From positions 558,001 through 622,000 of the forward strand of contig JADJIA010000001.1 in assembly GCA_016707285.1 (NCBI GenBank): DNA of 64,000 nucleotides, in the 5' to 3' direction. The DNA comes from Ignavibacteriales bacterium (lineage in GTDB: Bacteria > Bacteroidota > Ignavibacteria > Ignavibacteriales > Ignavibacteriaceae). The translations under genes and the position numbers were made by a program. This document shows, piece after piece, positions 53,013-61,305 of the stretch (the stretch's first letter is position 1; each line of letters opens with the position of its first letter). The notes beneath the pieces are model-generated. The model was not told the DNA's origin, searched no databases, and saw only the letters and a program-made list of their open reading frames with translations.

Positions 53013-53044
53013 CTTGTAAATCATAATCATTTGTTGTAAATTTG
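53013..53044 (+). promoter_or_regulatory. Bacteroidota-type promoter of the pyrRBC operon
   Basis: CTTG (53013-53016) lies 20 nt before TAAATTTG (53037-53044), matching the -33/-7 promoter pattern. The perfect palindrome GGTAAT-CA-ATTACC (53044-53057) overlaps the expected transcription start and may be an operator. The 5' leader to the pyrR start is about 125 nt. Confidence 0.55.
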
Positions 53045-53121
53045 GTAATCAATTACCTTTAATTCTGTTCAGCGAAATAGAAAAGGAGTCACAACTCTAT
53101 GTACTGCAAAAATTTCCCCAT

Positions 53122-53173
53122 CTTTCACAATTCTGAAAGGAACCTCCATGCTCTTTGGGCCTGGAGGTTTTTT
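53122..53173 (+). terminator. Leader terminator (attenuator) of pyrRBC
   Basis: AACCTCCA (53141-53148) and TGGAGGTT (53162-53169) form a strong stem followed by TTTTTT, ending 6 bases before the pyrR ATG. A small hairpin (CTTTCA-CAATTC-TGAAAG, 53122-53139) directly precedes it. This is the arrangement of a transcription attenuator in the leader of a PyrR-controlled operon, in which PyrR bound to UMP favours termination. The usual PyrR binding-loop consensus is not recognisable, so the exact mechanism is open. Confidence 0.65.
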
Positions 53174-53178
53174 ATTAT

Positions 53179-53715
53179 ATGAACATTAAAGCAAAAATCC
53201 TCGACCAGGAGGCTCTCCTCCGTATTATTACCCGTATGTCCCACGAGATCATCGAGAAAAACAAAGGTCCCGAAAATCTCATCATAATGGGATTGCGTAC
53301 GAGAGGCGAATATCTCGCCACCCGGCTTCGCGATAAAATTCTCTCCATTGAAAATGTTGATGTACCACTCGGTATCCTCGATGTTACTCTTTATCGTGAT
53401 GATTTCCGAACCAGACTAAAACAGCCTGAGGTTTCAGTATCTAATATCACTTTTGATATCACCGATAAAAATATCGTTCTCGTTGATGATGTTTTATATA
53501 CGGGAAGAACGATCAGATCGGCACTGTGTGCAATTATGGATTTTGGCAGACCGGCAACAATAAAACTTTGTTGTCTTGTTGATCGTGGTCATCGCCAGCT
53601 CCCAATAAAGGCCGACATTATCGGGAAAAATATCCCAACTTCAATTAATGAAGAAGTTAGAGTAAAATTGCTTGAACACGACGGCGAAGATGCTGTTTAT
53701 CTTGTTGAAGTGTAA
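53179..53715 (+). CDS. pyrR: Bifunctional pyr operon regulator / uracil phosphoribosyltransferase PyrR
   Basis: The 178-residue protein (ATG at 53179) has the PyrR sequence: start AKILDQEALLRIITRMSHEII, GLRTRGEYLATRL, the PRPP-binding loop IVLVDDVLYTGRTIRSAL and LVDRGHRQLPIKADIIGKNIPTS near the end. PyrR binds pyr mRNA in the presence of UMP and stops transcription; it also has weak UPRT activity. The longer frame from 53155 would start inside the leader terminator, so the ATG is preferred. The leader terminator ends just before it. Confidence 0.92.
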   Translation: MNIKAKILDQEALLRIITRMSHEIIEKNKGPENLIIMGLRTRGEYLATRLRDKILSIENVDVPLGILDVTLYRDDFRTRLKQPEVSVSNITFDITDKNIVLVDDVLYTGRTIRSALCAIMDFGRPATIKLCCLVDRGHRQLPIKADIIGKNIPTSINEEVRVKLLEHDGEDAVYLVEV

Positions 53716-53744
53716 CCATTAAAATTTAAAAACGGAAAAATTCG

Positions 53745-54677
53745 ATGCAGCTAAAAACTAAACATCTTCTTGGCTTGGAGAATGTAAGCAGTTCAGACAT
53801 TCAATCAATCCTCGATACTGCAGTTTCGTTCAAGCAAGTTCTTGAACGACCAATCAAAAAAGTCCCTACTCTTCAGGGCAAAACCGTGGTAAATCTCTTT
53901 TATGAAAACTCGACCAGAACCCGCATTTCTTTTGAACTTGCTGAAAAACGACTCTCTGCAGATTCTGTGAACTTCTCGGTTTCCGGTTCCAGTGTCTCGA
54001 AAGGTGAAACCTTCAAAGATACTGTCCGCAACATTGAGGCAATGAAAGTTGATATGATTGTGGTCAGGCATGGTTCTGCAGGTGTTCCACAATACCTTAC
54101 CAAAATCTCTGACTCGGTGGTCATCAATGCCGGTGATGGTATCCATGAACATCCTACACAAGCTCTGCTGGATATGTATTCCATCCGTGAGAAATTAGGC
54201 AAACTTGAAGGATTAAAAGTTTGTATTGTTGGAGATATCGCCCATTCAAGGGTCGCACTTTCAAATATTTTTGGCTTACAGGCAATGGGAGCCGAAGTTT
54301 CAGTGTGTGGACCCGCAACACTCATCCCAAGAAATATTGGTGATCTCGGTGTTAAAGTAATACACAACATTGATGAAGCAATTCAAGAGAATGATGTTCT
54401 GAATATTCTCAGAATTCAGCTTGAACGCAAAGCAAGAGCTGCCTTCCCTTCCACCCGTGAGTATCACAAATATTATGGTATTACAAAGGAGAGGATGGAA
54501 AAAAACAAAAAAGATGTACTTCTGCTCCATCCGGGGCCTATCAATCGAGGTGTCGAAATATCATCGGAAATGGCAGATGGAGAACATCAAATAATTCTTG
54601 AGCAGGTTACCAACGGTGTCGCTGTTCGAATGGCAATTTTGTATCTTTTGGGAACAAGACAAGGCGAGGACAATTAA
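53745..54677 (+). CDS. pyrB: Aspartate carbamoyltransferase catalytic subunit
   Basis: The 310-residue enzyme has the carbamoyl-phosphate motif FYENSTRTRISFE (Ser56-Arg60), the second substrate loop with DGIHEHPTQALLDMYSIRE (His136) and LLHPGPINRGVEI near the C-terminus. It forms carbamoyl-aspartate, the first committed step of pyrimidine synthesis. No pyrI regulatory subunit gene follows, so it probably functions as a catalytic trimer. It follows pyrR by 29 bp and is followed by pyrC after 2 bp. Confidence 0.95.
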   Translation: MQLKTKHLLGLENVSSSDIQSILDTAVSFKQVLERPIKKVPTLQGKTVVNLFYENSTRTRISFELAEKRLSADSVNFSVSGSSVSKGETFKDTVRNIEAMKVDMIVVRHGSAGVPQYLTKISDSVVINAGDGIHEHPTQALLDMYSIREKLGKLEGLKVCIVGDIAHSRVALSNIFGLQAMGAEVSVCGPATLIPRNIGDLGVKVIHNIDEAIQENDVLNILRIQLERKARAAFPSTREYHKYYGITKERMEKNKKDVLLLHPGPINRGVEISSEMADGEHQIILEQVTNGVAVRMAILYLLGTRQGEDN

Positions 54678-54679
54678 AA

Positions 54680-55963
54680 ATGCAAACATTACTTAAAAAT
54701 CTCAGGATTATCGATACAACTTTAAATATTGATCAAAAGGCTGATATCCTGATAGACAATGGTTTAATCGAAAAAATTGGAACGGACATCGAAGTCAACG
54801 ACTGGAATGTTGATATCCACGATCTTTCAGGATGTATCGCTGCTCCCGGGTTTATCGATATTCATGTCCATTTGCGTGAACCGGGAAGAGAAGATGAAGA
54901 AACGGTTGTTTCAGGATGCATGGGTGCCGCAGCAGGTGGGTTTACAGCAATTGCCAGTATGCCAAACACCGACCCGGCTGCTGATGCCGCTGAGATAATA
55001 GAATCGATTATTACCAAATCGGAAAAAACTCCGGTTGATGTTTATCCCATCGGTGCCGCTACAATCGAAAGAAAAGGTGAAGTTCTTGCACCCATTGGTG
55101 AACTGGTGGAAGCCGGTGCGGTTGCCTTCTCAGATGATGGAGTTGCGATCAAAACCGCAGGAATTCTCAGAAGAGTAATGGAGTATGCTTCCATGTATAA
55201 TGCTCCTGTTATAGAACACTGCGAAGATGAATCGATGGCAGGCGGATCGATGAATGAAGGTTTTAATTCTACCAGGTTTGGTTTAACCGCCATCCCTCCT
55301 ATTGCCGAGGAATTAACAGTTGCACGAGATATCATGATGGCTGAATATACCGGAGCAAAGGTCCATATAGCTCACATCTCTACAGCAAAAGCTGTGCAAC
55401 TTGTAAGAGAAGGAAAAGCAAAAGGGATAAAAGTTACTGCAGAGGTAACTCCACATCACTTCACTTTAACTGATGATTCTCTCGCTGATTATGATACAAA
55501 CTTCAAAATGAATCCCCCTCTAAGAACCAAAGATGATGTAGCTGCCATGATTGAAGGTCTTAGAGATGGTACAATCGATTGTATCGCCTCCGATCATGCT
55601 CCACATTCGATTGAAGAGAAGGAGATGGAATTTGAATATGCCCCTAACGGAATACTCGGACTCGAAACCACTCTTGGACTAACACTCAACAACCTGTATC
55701 ATCAGGGTGTTCTGTCAATCCCACAGATAGTCGAAAAACTTGTGGTAAACCCAAGGAACATTCTTGGAATACCGGTCCCCGTTATTCGGGAGGGTGAAAA
55801 AGCCAACCTTACCATCTTTGATCCTGAAAAAGAATACAAAGTGAGAGTCGCAGGATTCAAATCCAAATCACGCAACTCACCTTTTGATGGACACACTCTA
55901 AAAGGAGCCCCCGTAGCAATCTTTAATAAAGGTAAATTAGTGCTCTCGCAGGTTTCCGGATAA
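54680..55963 (+). CDS. pyrC: Dihydroorotase, class I
   Basis: The 427-residue amidohydrolase has the metal-binding motif GFIDIHVHLREPG (His62, His64), EDEETVVSGCMGAAAGGFTA, the GPNTDP-like block SMPNTDPAADAA, EHCEDESM, VHIAHISTAKAVQLV, TAEVTPHHFTLTDD and SDHAPHSIEEKEMEFEYAPNG. This is the class I type (like the Bacillus and multifunctional forms). It closes carbamoyl-aspartate to dihydroorotate. The ATG is 2 bp after the pyrB stop, so they are translationally coupled, and a strong terminator follows. Confidence 0.95.
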   Translation: MQTLLKNLRIIDTTLNIDQKADILIDNGLIEKIGTDIEVNDWNVDIHDLSGCIAAPGFIDIHVHLREPGREDEETVVSGCMGAAAGGFTAIASMPNTDPAADAAEIIESIITKSEKTPVDVYPIGAATIERKGEVLAPIGELVEAGAVAFSDDGVAIKTAGILRRVMEYASMYNAPVIEHCEDESMAGGSMNEGFNSTRFGLTAIPPIAEELTVARDIMMAEYTGAKVHIAHISTAKAVQLVREGKAKGIKVTAEVTPHHFTLTDDSLADYDTNFKMNPPLRTKDDVAAMIEGLRDGTIDCIASDHAPHSIEEKEMEFEYAPNGILGLETTLGLTLNNLYHQGVLSIPQIVEKLVVNPRNILGIPVPVIREGEKANLTIFDPEKEYKVRVAGFKSKSRNSPFDGHTLKGAPVAIFNKGKLVLSQVSG

Positions 55964-55973
55964 TATTCATAAG

Positions 55974-56007
55974 GGCAGCCGGAATCTCCACCGGCTGCCT
56001 TTTTTTA
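55974..56007 (+). terminator. Rho-independent terminator of the pyr operon
   Basis: GGCAGCCGG and CCGGCTGCC form a perfect 9-bp stem with an 8-base loop followed by TTTTTTT, just after the pyrC stop. Confidence 0.9.
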
Positions 56008-56091
56008 CTCTAAATTATACATCTGTTCTAATTTCTGTACAATCACATCTCCTCGCCTCCCCTTGTTTTAATGAAATCACAATCTTTTTTT

Positions 56092-56107
56092 TGGCACACT
56101 TATTGAT
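56092..56107 (+). promoter_or_regulatory. Candidate sigma-54 (RpoN) promoter of the FnIII lipoprotein gene
   Basis: TGGCACACTTATTGAT keeps the sigma-54 spacing (GG, ten bases, then the -12 G). It differs from the consensus TGGCACG-N4-TTGCW at the G after CAC and in having A instead of C at the -12 element. It lies about 38 bp before the ATG at 56145. Together with 3103-3119 it is one of two such sites in the window. Confidence 0.5.
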
Positions 56108-56144
56108 ACATATAGTTCAGAAACTTTTAACAAGAGGCTATACC

Positions 56145-56954
56145 ATGAAAAAGACAACATTATTTATATTATTTTCGGCAACAGTATTGCTGATAACAGG
56201 ATGCAGATGGAGAACAGATTCTTTTGTCGATCCAATTTACGATGACAGAGCACCACAGGCACCAAGAAATGTAGAAATATTTAACGGCGACGGAGTTGCC
56301 ACAGTGATCTGGGATCACAGTCCCGACTCTGATGTAAAAGGTTACAGGGTTTATTCATCATCTTCTTTCAACGGAAGATATGATTACATAGCAACAGTTT
56401 ACGGTACACAATATGATGACTATGGTGTTCACAATGGGAGTAAATACTTCTACGCAGTAACTGCCTATGATTATAACGGGAATGAATCAGATCTTAGCTA
56501 CGATTATGCTTATGCTGTTCCAAGACCTGAAGGATTTGGCAAAGTTCTTAACGAAGCAACTGCTTTCCCTGCATCGTCAGGATACGACTTCTCGGGATAC
56601 AGAACTGTAGCATGGAACTCACAAGATGCCGATGTGTTCTTTGAAAAAGTTGATGGAATCTACTACCTCTCAGTTTTTGATGACACCGACATCCAGGATA
56701 TGGGAAGCACAAGAGACATCTATGACATCGCTTTTGCACCTGAATCAGGTTGGGCACCTAACAAAACTGTTAAGGCAGTACCCGGAAGAACATATGTACT
56801 CTGGCTGTGGGATAACACCTTCGCAAAGATAAGAGTGAAAACAATAACAGCAGACAGACTTGTATTTGATTGGGCTTATCAAACAGTAGAAGGTGAACCA
56901 CAGTTGAAACCGGTTATTGCCAAAGGTCAAAGAAAACTCTCAAGAGTTCAATAA
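56145..56954 (+). CDS. FnIII-domain lipoprotein
   Basis: The 269-residue protein (ATG at 56145 after AAGAGGC) has a lipoprotein signal with lipobox LLITGC and the lipidated Cys20. A fibronectin type III domain follows (about 35-125), with the typical APQAPRNVEIFNGDGVATVI, WDHSPDSDVKGYRVYSSSSF and YAVTAYDYNGNESDLS. The last 130 residues form a second domain rich in aromatic residues that I do not recognise. Surface or periplasmic lipoproteins of this design are common in Ignavibacteria; the function is unknown. The upstream region has a sigma-54-like promoter. The gene is followed after 33 bp by the DUF4783 gene. Confidence 0.75.
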   Translation: MKKTTLFILFSATVLLITGCRWRTDSFVDPIYDDRAPQAPRNVEIFNGDGVATVIWDHSPDSDVKGYRVYSSSSFNGRYDYIATVYGTQYDDYGVHNGSKYFYAVTAYDYNGNESDLSYDYAYAVPRPEGFGKVLNEATAFPASSGYDFSGYRTVAWNSQDADVFFEKVDGIYYLSVFDDTDIQDMGSTRDIYDIAFAPESGWAPNKTVKAVPGRTYVLWLWDNTFAKIRVKTITADRLVFDWAYQTVEGEPQLKPVIAKGQRKLSRVQ

Positions 56955-56987
56955 TCTGAAACCTGATAAAAAAAAAGCTGCAACAAA

Positions 56988-57431
56988 ATGAAAAAGTATC
57001 TTAAAATAACTCTAATAATCTGGCTCCTGTCTCTAACGGCAGGAGCTCAGGTTTCCAACCTCACAGATAAATCCAAAAATTTTAGAAGCATACCTGAACC
57101 CTCAGAAGTATTCTTCGATCTGGAAAACGGGTTAAAACATGGAGACCCTTCCAAATTTTCAAAATATTTATCAGAAAATTCATATATAAGCCTGCCTAAT
57201 GGTGTTTCTGGTTATTTTAGCAGTAACCAATCTTTTTATATTTTGAAAGACTTTTTTAAATCTTTTGATCCCGTTAATTTCAGCTTTTCACAAACAGGTG
57301 GAAAGAAGGACCCGGTAGCCACCGGCGGGCTTATCTATGAGTCGAATGGAAAAAGAGAACATGCCATTGTTTATATCACCCTTCAATATGAGAGTAATTT
57401 TTGGAGGGTAACTCAACTAACGGTAAACTAA
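56988..57431 (+). CDS. DUF4783-like secreted protein
   Basis: The 147-residue protein has a signal peptide (about 1-20, ending TAGAQV) and a small alpha/beta domain with FFDLENGLKHGDPSKFSKYL, KDFFKSFDPVNFSFSQ and the end YITLQYESNFWRVTQLTVN. This fits the DUF4783 family of NTF2-like secreted proteins of Bacteroidota, function unknown. The next gene begins inside its last 31 bp. Confidence 0.75.
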   Translation: MKKYLKITLIIWLLSLTAGAQVSNLTDKSKNFRSIPEPSEVFFDLENGLKHGDPSKFSKYLSENSYISLPNGVSGYFSSNQSFYILKDFFKSFDPVNFSFSQTGGKKDPVATGGLIYESNGKREHAIVYITLQYESNFWRVTQLTVN

Positions 57432-60400
57432 GTTTTGCCTCCGTTATAAGTTTTCTAAAAACACACCGGAAGACTGCGTCGTTGCTGTCTTCCGGCTTTT
57501 TATTTGCACTTCTCATTATTCTTTCATCTCCACTACCCGACTCTAAACCTGGTAAACTCGACAAATCTCAAATTGATGAAATCAGACAACAAATTAACGA
57601 CAGGTTTGTTGTTGAAACCCGTGAAATAGAAATATTTCAGAATAAACTGATAGAGAATATTCAAAAATGGGGTGTCGGTGCCATTACAAGAGAAACGGGA
57701 GATAATTACTTTTCATCTGCGGTTTACGACTCTTCAATGAATTTTATTGCCGGCTACTCACTTTTATCCGAAATCAGTTCAGATGAATTTAATTCGACCC
57801 GGCAGCAGAAACTGTTTATAAAAAGAAATGCGATTTTTTCATGGCTTTGTTCCATCAAGCAGGTTAAAATAAAGAACAATCAATGTTTTTTAATTTCTGC
57901 TGCGGTTCTCGAAAAAAATTATACCCTTAAAAATCAGTATAATCTGAACGAAGCACTTTTTGACGAACTTAAAAAAGAATTTAATGTTGATATTACTTTT
58001 TCAGGAGAGAAAGATGACCCGTCAAATACCCTTGTATTTTCAGATAAAAACAAACAATTGTTCTCGGTTCGTCTCTCCTTCCCGCAAAATCCGGTGGAAA
58101 CAACATCAATTGCAACAACATTAACAAGGTTATTACTCTTTTTAACTTCAATAACCCTTCTGATGTCAGCTGTCTATTTTCGCCTTATCTCATTTTATAT
58201 CACTTTAAAAGCATCTTCAATCAAAAGTTTTTATCTGCCGCCAATCGTAGTTGATCTCTTCTTGTTAATTGTGATTGTGTTGGTCAGAATATTTTTACTT
58301 GAATTTGATGCAGGAAAACTTCTCGGTTTGGGGGTCTTCGATAACCCTGCAAATTATTCATCACCTTTTGGTTTTGGGGTTGCAAAATCGCCGGTGAATC
58401 TACTTATAACCGCATTTCTTGGTGCGATGTTCGCTGTGTTTGTTATTTTTAATCACTATAAAAATTTTGCAAATACCCATACATCAACTTTAAGATTGAT
58501 TTTTTCAATCATCACGGGAACCGCCGGTCTGATTCTAACCGTTAGAGCGCTCGCTGCGATCCAACGAAGCATCGTTTATGACAGCTCACTTCGTTATTTC
58601 CTTGGAGATTCCATTATCCCCGGTAAAGATGTAACATTGATGAATGTATCCATCGTACTTGCCTCTTTTACTTTAATTGCTCTCGCAACTTTGATATTAT
58701 ACCGGTTAATTGAATCCTGGATTAATCTGTTTGAAAAATTTACCGGTGAAGATTCAAGGAAATTTAAGTTCAGAGTTATAAACCTTGCCGGGTGGATAGT
58801 CCCGGGAGCTACCTTTATAGTCTATTTCGCCACCCGGGATAGCGAGTTAATTCCTGCACTTCCCTCTTTATTGTTGATGATTGCCCTTCTGATTTCAGTG
58901 ATTACCTTCAGGAAAAACAGGTCATCGATAGTTCTCAATTTTTTGATTATATCTCTGGCTGCTTCTGTAGCTTCAATAATTCTTTTGAGTAAGTTTAATG
59001 AGGACCTCGAAAAAGACTCGCTTAAAAAGATTGCACTTGAAATAAACAGGCCAACTACCACTTTTATGAGATTTTTGGTACAACAATCGTTATCTGTTGC
59101 TCTAAAACAGCAGTTTAATACTTCATCGGGAGAAAAAGAACTTCAGGGTATGGCGTTTAGAATCTGGTCAGGAAGCATTCTGAATGGCGAGGTGTTTCCC
59201 TGTAAGATAACTATTTACAGAGGCAAGGATAAGATAGACATTTTTTCCCCGTTTGGCATTCCGGCATTAAACGATTTTGAAGATACTCCTGACCCAACAA
59301 TTACTGATATCAGCATAAGAGAAAAAGAGATTGCAGATGGAAGTATAATCTCTGGCGTCATTCCTGTTTCAATGGACGATTCCACAGGCTTTTTTACGGT
59401 TGTCTCAATTTTAAGGAGGGATTTCCAGGTGCCCGGAGCCGGAATTCCTGAGTTCCTCCGTCCTGATGCCAACCCCGTTAATGATATCATCGATCTGAGA
59501 AGAATGTCGATATTTAAGTTCAGTGACAACTCCCCACAGGGAAATTTTGGTGAATTGCAATTACCTGAAAGGGTATTAAATTCTATTAATCAAAAGGTCT
59601 CAACCGGGCTTTCTGAAGAGATGTTTAGAACAGTGGTTGACGGATCAGAAGCAAGTGTGTTTTTCTCATTTTCTCTACTCGATGAAAGTGAACAACTGAC
59701 AATACTGATATTAAAAGATAAAGACCCGGTTAGAATACTGTTTAATTTTTTCAAGCTCTTTTTTCTTCATTCCATTTTCATTTTTTCATTGCTTGTTATC
59801 TTTATCCTGCTTAAAATTAAAATTATCACTTCAAATTTTTACCGGTTCAGATTCCAACTCACCGCAAGTTTTCTGGTTATCTCAACCATTCCAATTCTTG
59901 CACTTGGAATCTTCAACCGTGACAATCAGGCAGCTGCAGATGAGAAAAACCGTTACCTGACACTCAAATCAAGATCCGAAAAAGTGAAGCAGATGATTCA
60001 AGGCAGGGATTCATCTTCTTCATCCCCTCTCCCGATGGGAATTCCATTTATACTTTTTAAAAATGGAATGGAATATAAGATATCTTCAAACGAATTGAGA
60101 GCTCCCCTCATTCCGACCCTGTCCCTGCAGCCGGCGTCAGTCTCAGGAGTTGTCTCTCTAAAAGATGTTTTTCTTGCGCAATCGATTGATAAATACAGAT
60201 ACTATTCTCTCTCACGATCCTGGGTCACCGGCAATGATGTTTATTCAGTATTGGTGAATGACATCTCCGACAGGGATGAACAATCACTCTCAATGCTCGA
60301 GTTTGATGTCTTTCTTTTTGGAGTCTATTCACTTGCAATAATCCTGACAACACTTTTTGCAACAGCTCTTTCGGGAAGGATTTCATCACCGATAATAAAA

Positions 60401-61216
60401 TTGACACGAGCGGCAAATTCTGTGGCACTCGGAAACTTCGAATATGAAATTTCTTCGACAAGCAGGGGTGAAATCGGCGAGCTGATCCGTGGATTCAAAT
60501 ATATGACAGATGAATTACGGAAGAATCAGGATGAAATCGCTCTCCTTGAAAGAGAAGCTGCCTGGAAAGAGATGGCAAAACAGGTCGCTCACGAAGTTAA
60601 AAACCCTTTAACTCCTATGAAATTAAGTGTGCAGCATCTGCTTTCAGCTCAAAAGGACAATGCTCGCGATTTACCTGCCCTTACAGAAAAAATTCTTAAT
60701 TCACTTTTAAAACAGATTGAAATACTCAACCAAACGGCATCCGAGTTTTCCAAATTTGCAAAAATGCCCGGATTTGAGCCTCACAAAATTGAGATTGTTT
60801 CTCTGATTTCGGAAGTAAAAGATCTCTACACCGGATCACCAACCAGATTAAACTTCTCAACTTCTTTATCTGATGCCATTATTAAAGGTGATGAATCATT
60901 CTTTAAAAGGTCGGTTATAAATCTCATTAGAAATGCTGTTCAAGCGGGAGCCTCATCAGTCAGTTTGTCACTCAACCTCGTTGATAATAATTATGAACTG
61001 ATTGTAGCTGATAACGGAAAAGGAATTTCTGCCGAAAATCGTGATAAGATTTTTGAAATCAATTTTACGACTAAAGCCACCGGAACCGGATTGGGACTAA
61101 AACTGACTCGAAGATTTGTAGAATCGGCAGGTGGTTCAATTGAACTGCTTGACAAAAAACCCGGAGCACATTTTAAAATCACTTTTCCTGTTTTACATGA
61201 TTCAGTAAATTTATAG
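57401..61216 (+). CDS. Large multi-helix sensor histidine kinase (NtrY-like)
   Basis: The 1271-residue kinase starts with TTG at 57401, inside the end of the DUF4783 gene, with GAGAG ten bases upstream. It has an N-terminal membrane helix, a periplasmic sensor region (about 50-235), a block of several membrane helices (about 235-530), a second extracytoplasmic domain (about 550-780), another helix near 795 and a further sensor segment. Then come a HAMP domain (about 985-1040, SSPIIKLTRAANSVALGNFE), the phosphoacceptor domain with KQVAHEVKNPLTPMKLSVQ (His1064) and an ATPase domain with NLIRNAVQAGASSVS and ATGTGLGLKLTRRFVES. This is the NtrY layout, but larger. No response regulator gene is adjacent in the window. 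Confidence 0.85.
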   Translation: MEGNSTNGKLSFASVISFLKTHRKTASLLSSGFLFALLIILSSPLPDSKPGKLDKSQIDEIRQQINDRFVVETREIEIFQNKLIENIQKWGVGAITRETGDNYFSSAVYDSSMNFIAGYSLLSEISSDEFNSTRQQKLFIKRNAIFSWLCSIKQVKIKNNQCFLISAAVLEKNYTLKNQYNLNEALFDELKKEFNVDITFSGEKDDPSNTLVFSDKNKQLFSVRLSFPQNPVETTSIATTLTRLLLFLTSITLLMSAVYFRLISFYITLKASSIKSFYLPPIVVDLFLLIVIVLVRIFLLEFDAGKLLGLGVFDNPANYSSPFGFGVAKSPVNLLITAFLGAMFAVFVIFNHYKNFANTHTSTLRLIFSIITGTAGLILTVRALAAIQRSIVYDSSLRYFLGDSIIPGKDVTLMNVSIVLASFTLIALATLILYRLIESWINLFEKFTGEDSRKFKFRVINLAGWIVPGATFIVYFATRDSELIPALPSLLLMIALLISVITFRKNRSSIVLNFLIISLAASVASIILLSKFNEDLEKDSLKKIALEINRPTTTFMRFLVQQSLSVALKQQFNTSSGEKELQGMAFRIWSGSILNGEVFPCKITIYRGKDKIDIFSPFGIPALNDFEDTPDPTITDISIREKEIADGSIISGVIPVSMDDSTGFFTVVSILRRDFQVPGAGIPEFLRPDANPVNDIIDLRRMSIFKFSDNSPQGNFGELQLPERVLNSINQKVSTGLSEEMFRTVVDGSEASVFFSFSLLDESEQLTILILKDKDPVRILFNFFKLFFLHSIFIFSLLVIFILLKIKIITSNFYRFRFQLTASFLVISTIPILALGIFNRDNQAAADEKNRYLTLKSRSEKVKQMIQGRDSSSSSPLPMGIPFILFKNGMEYKISSNELRAPLIPTLSLQPASVSGVVSLKDVFLAQSIDKYRYYSLSRSWVTGNDVYSVLVNDISDRDEQSLSMLEFDVFLFGVYSLAIILTTLFATALSGRISSPIIKLTRAANSVALGNFEYEISSTSRGEIGELIRGFKYMTDELRKNQDEIALLEREAAWKEMAKQVAHEVKNPLTPMKLSVQHLLSAQKDNARDLPALTEKILNSLLKQIEILNQTASEFSKFAKMPGFEPHKIEIVSLISEVKDLYTGSPTRLNFSTSLSDAIIKGDESFFKRSVINLIRNAVQAGASSVSLSLNLVDNNYELIVADNGKGISAENRDKIFEINFTTKATGTGLGLKLTRRFVESAGGSIELLDKKPGAHFKITFPVLHDSVNL

Positions 61217-61305
61217 CGGTTTTTTATCAATTAATTTTATCTATTGTAACTTTTTTGTCATTTTCCACAATCAGATAATACTTTTAACATCTTGAGGACC
61301 AAGGA

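Noticed and set aside
53900..54370. 156-codon minus-strand frame opposite pyrB
   Set aside because: It is antisense to a complete, highly conserved pyrB gene.
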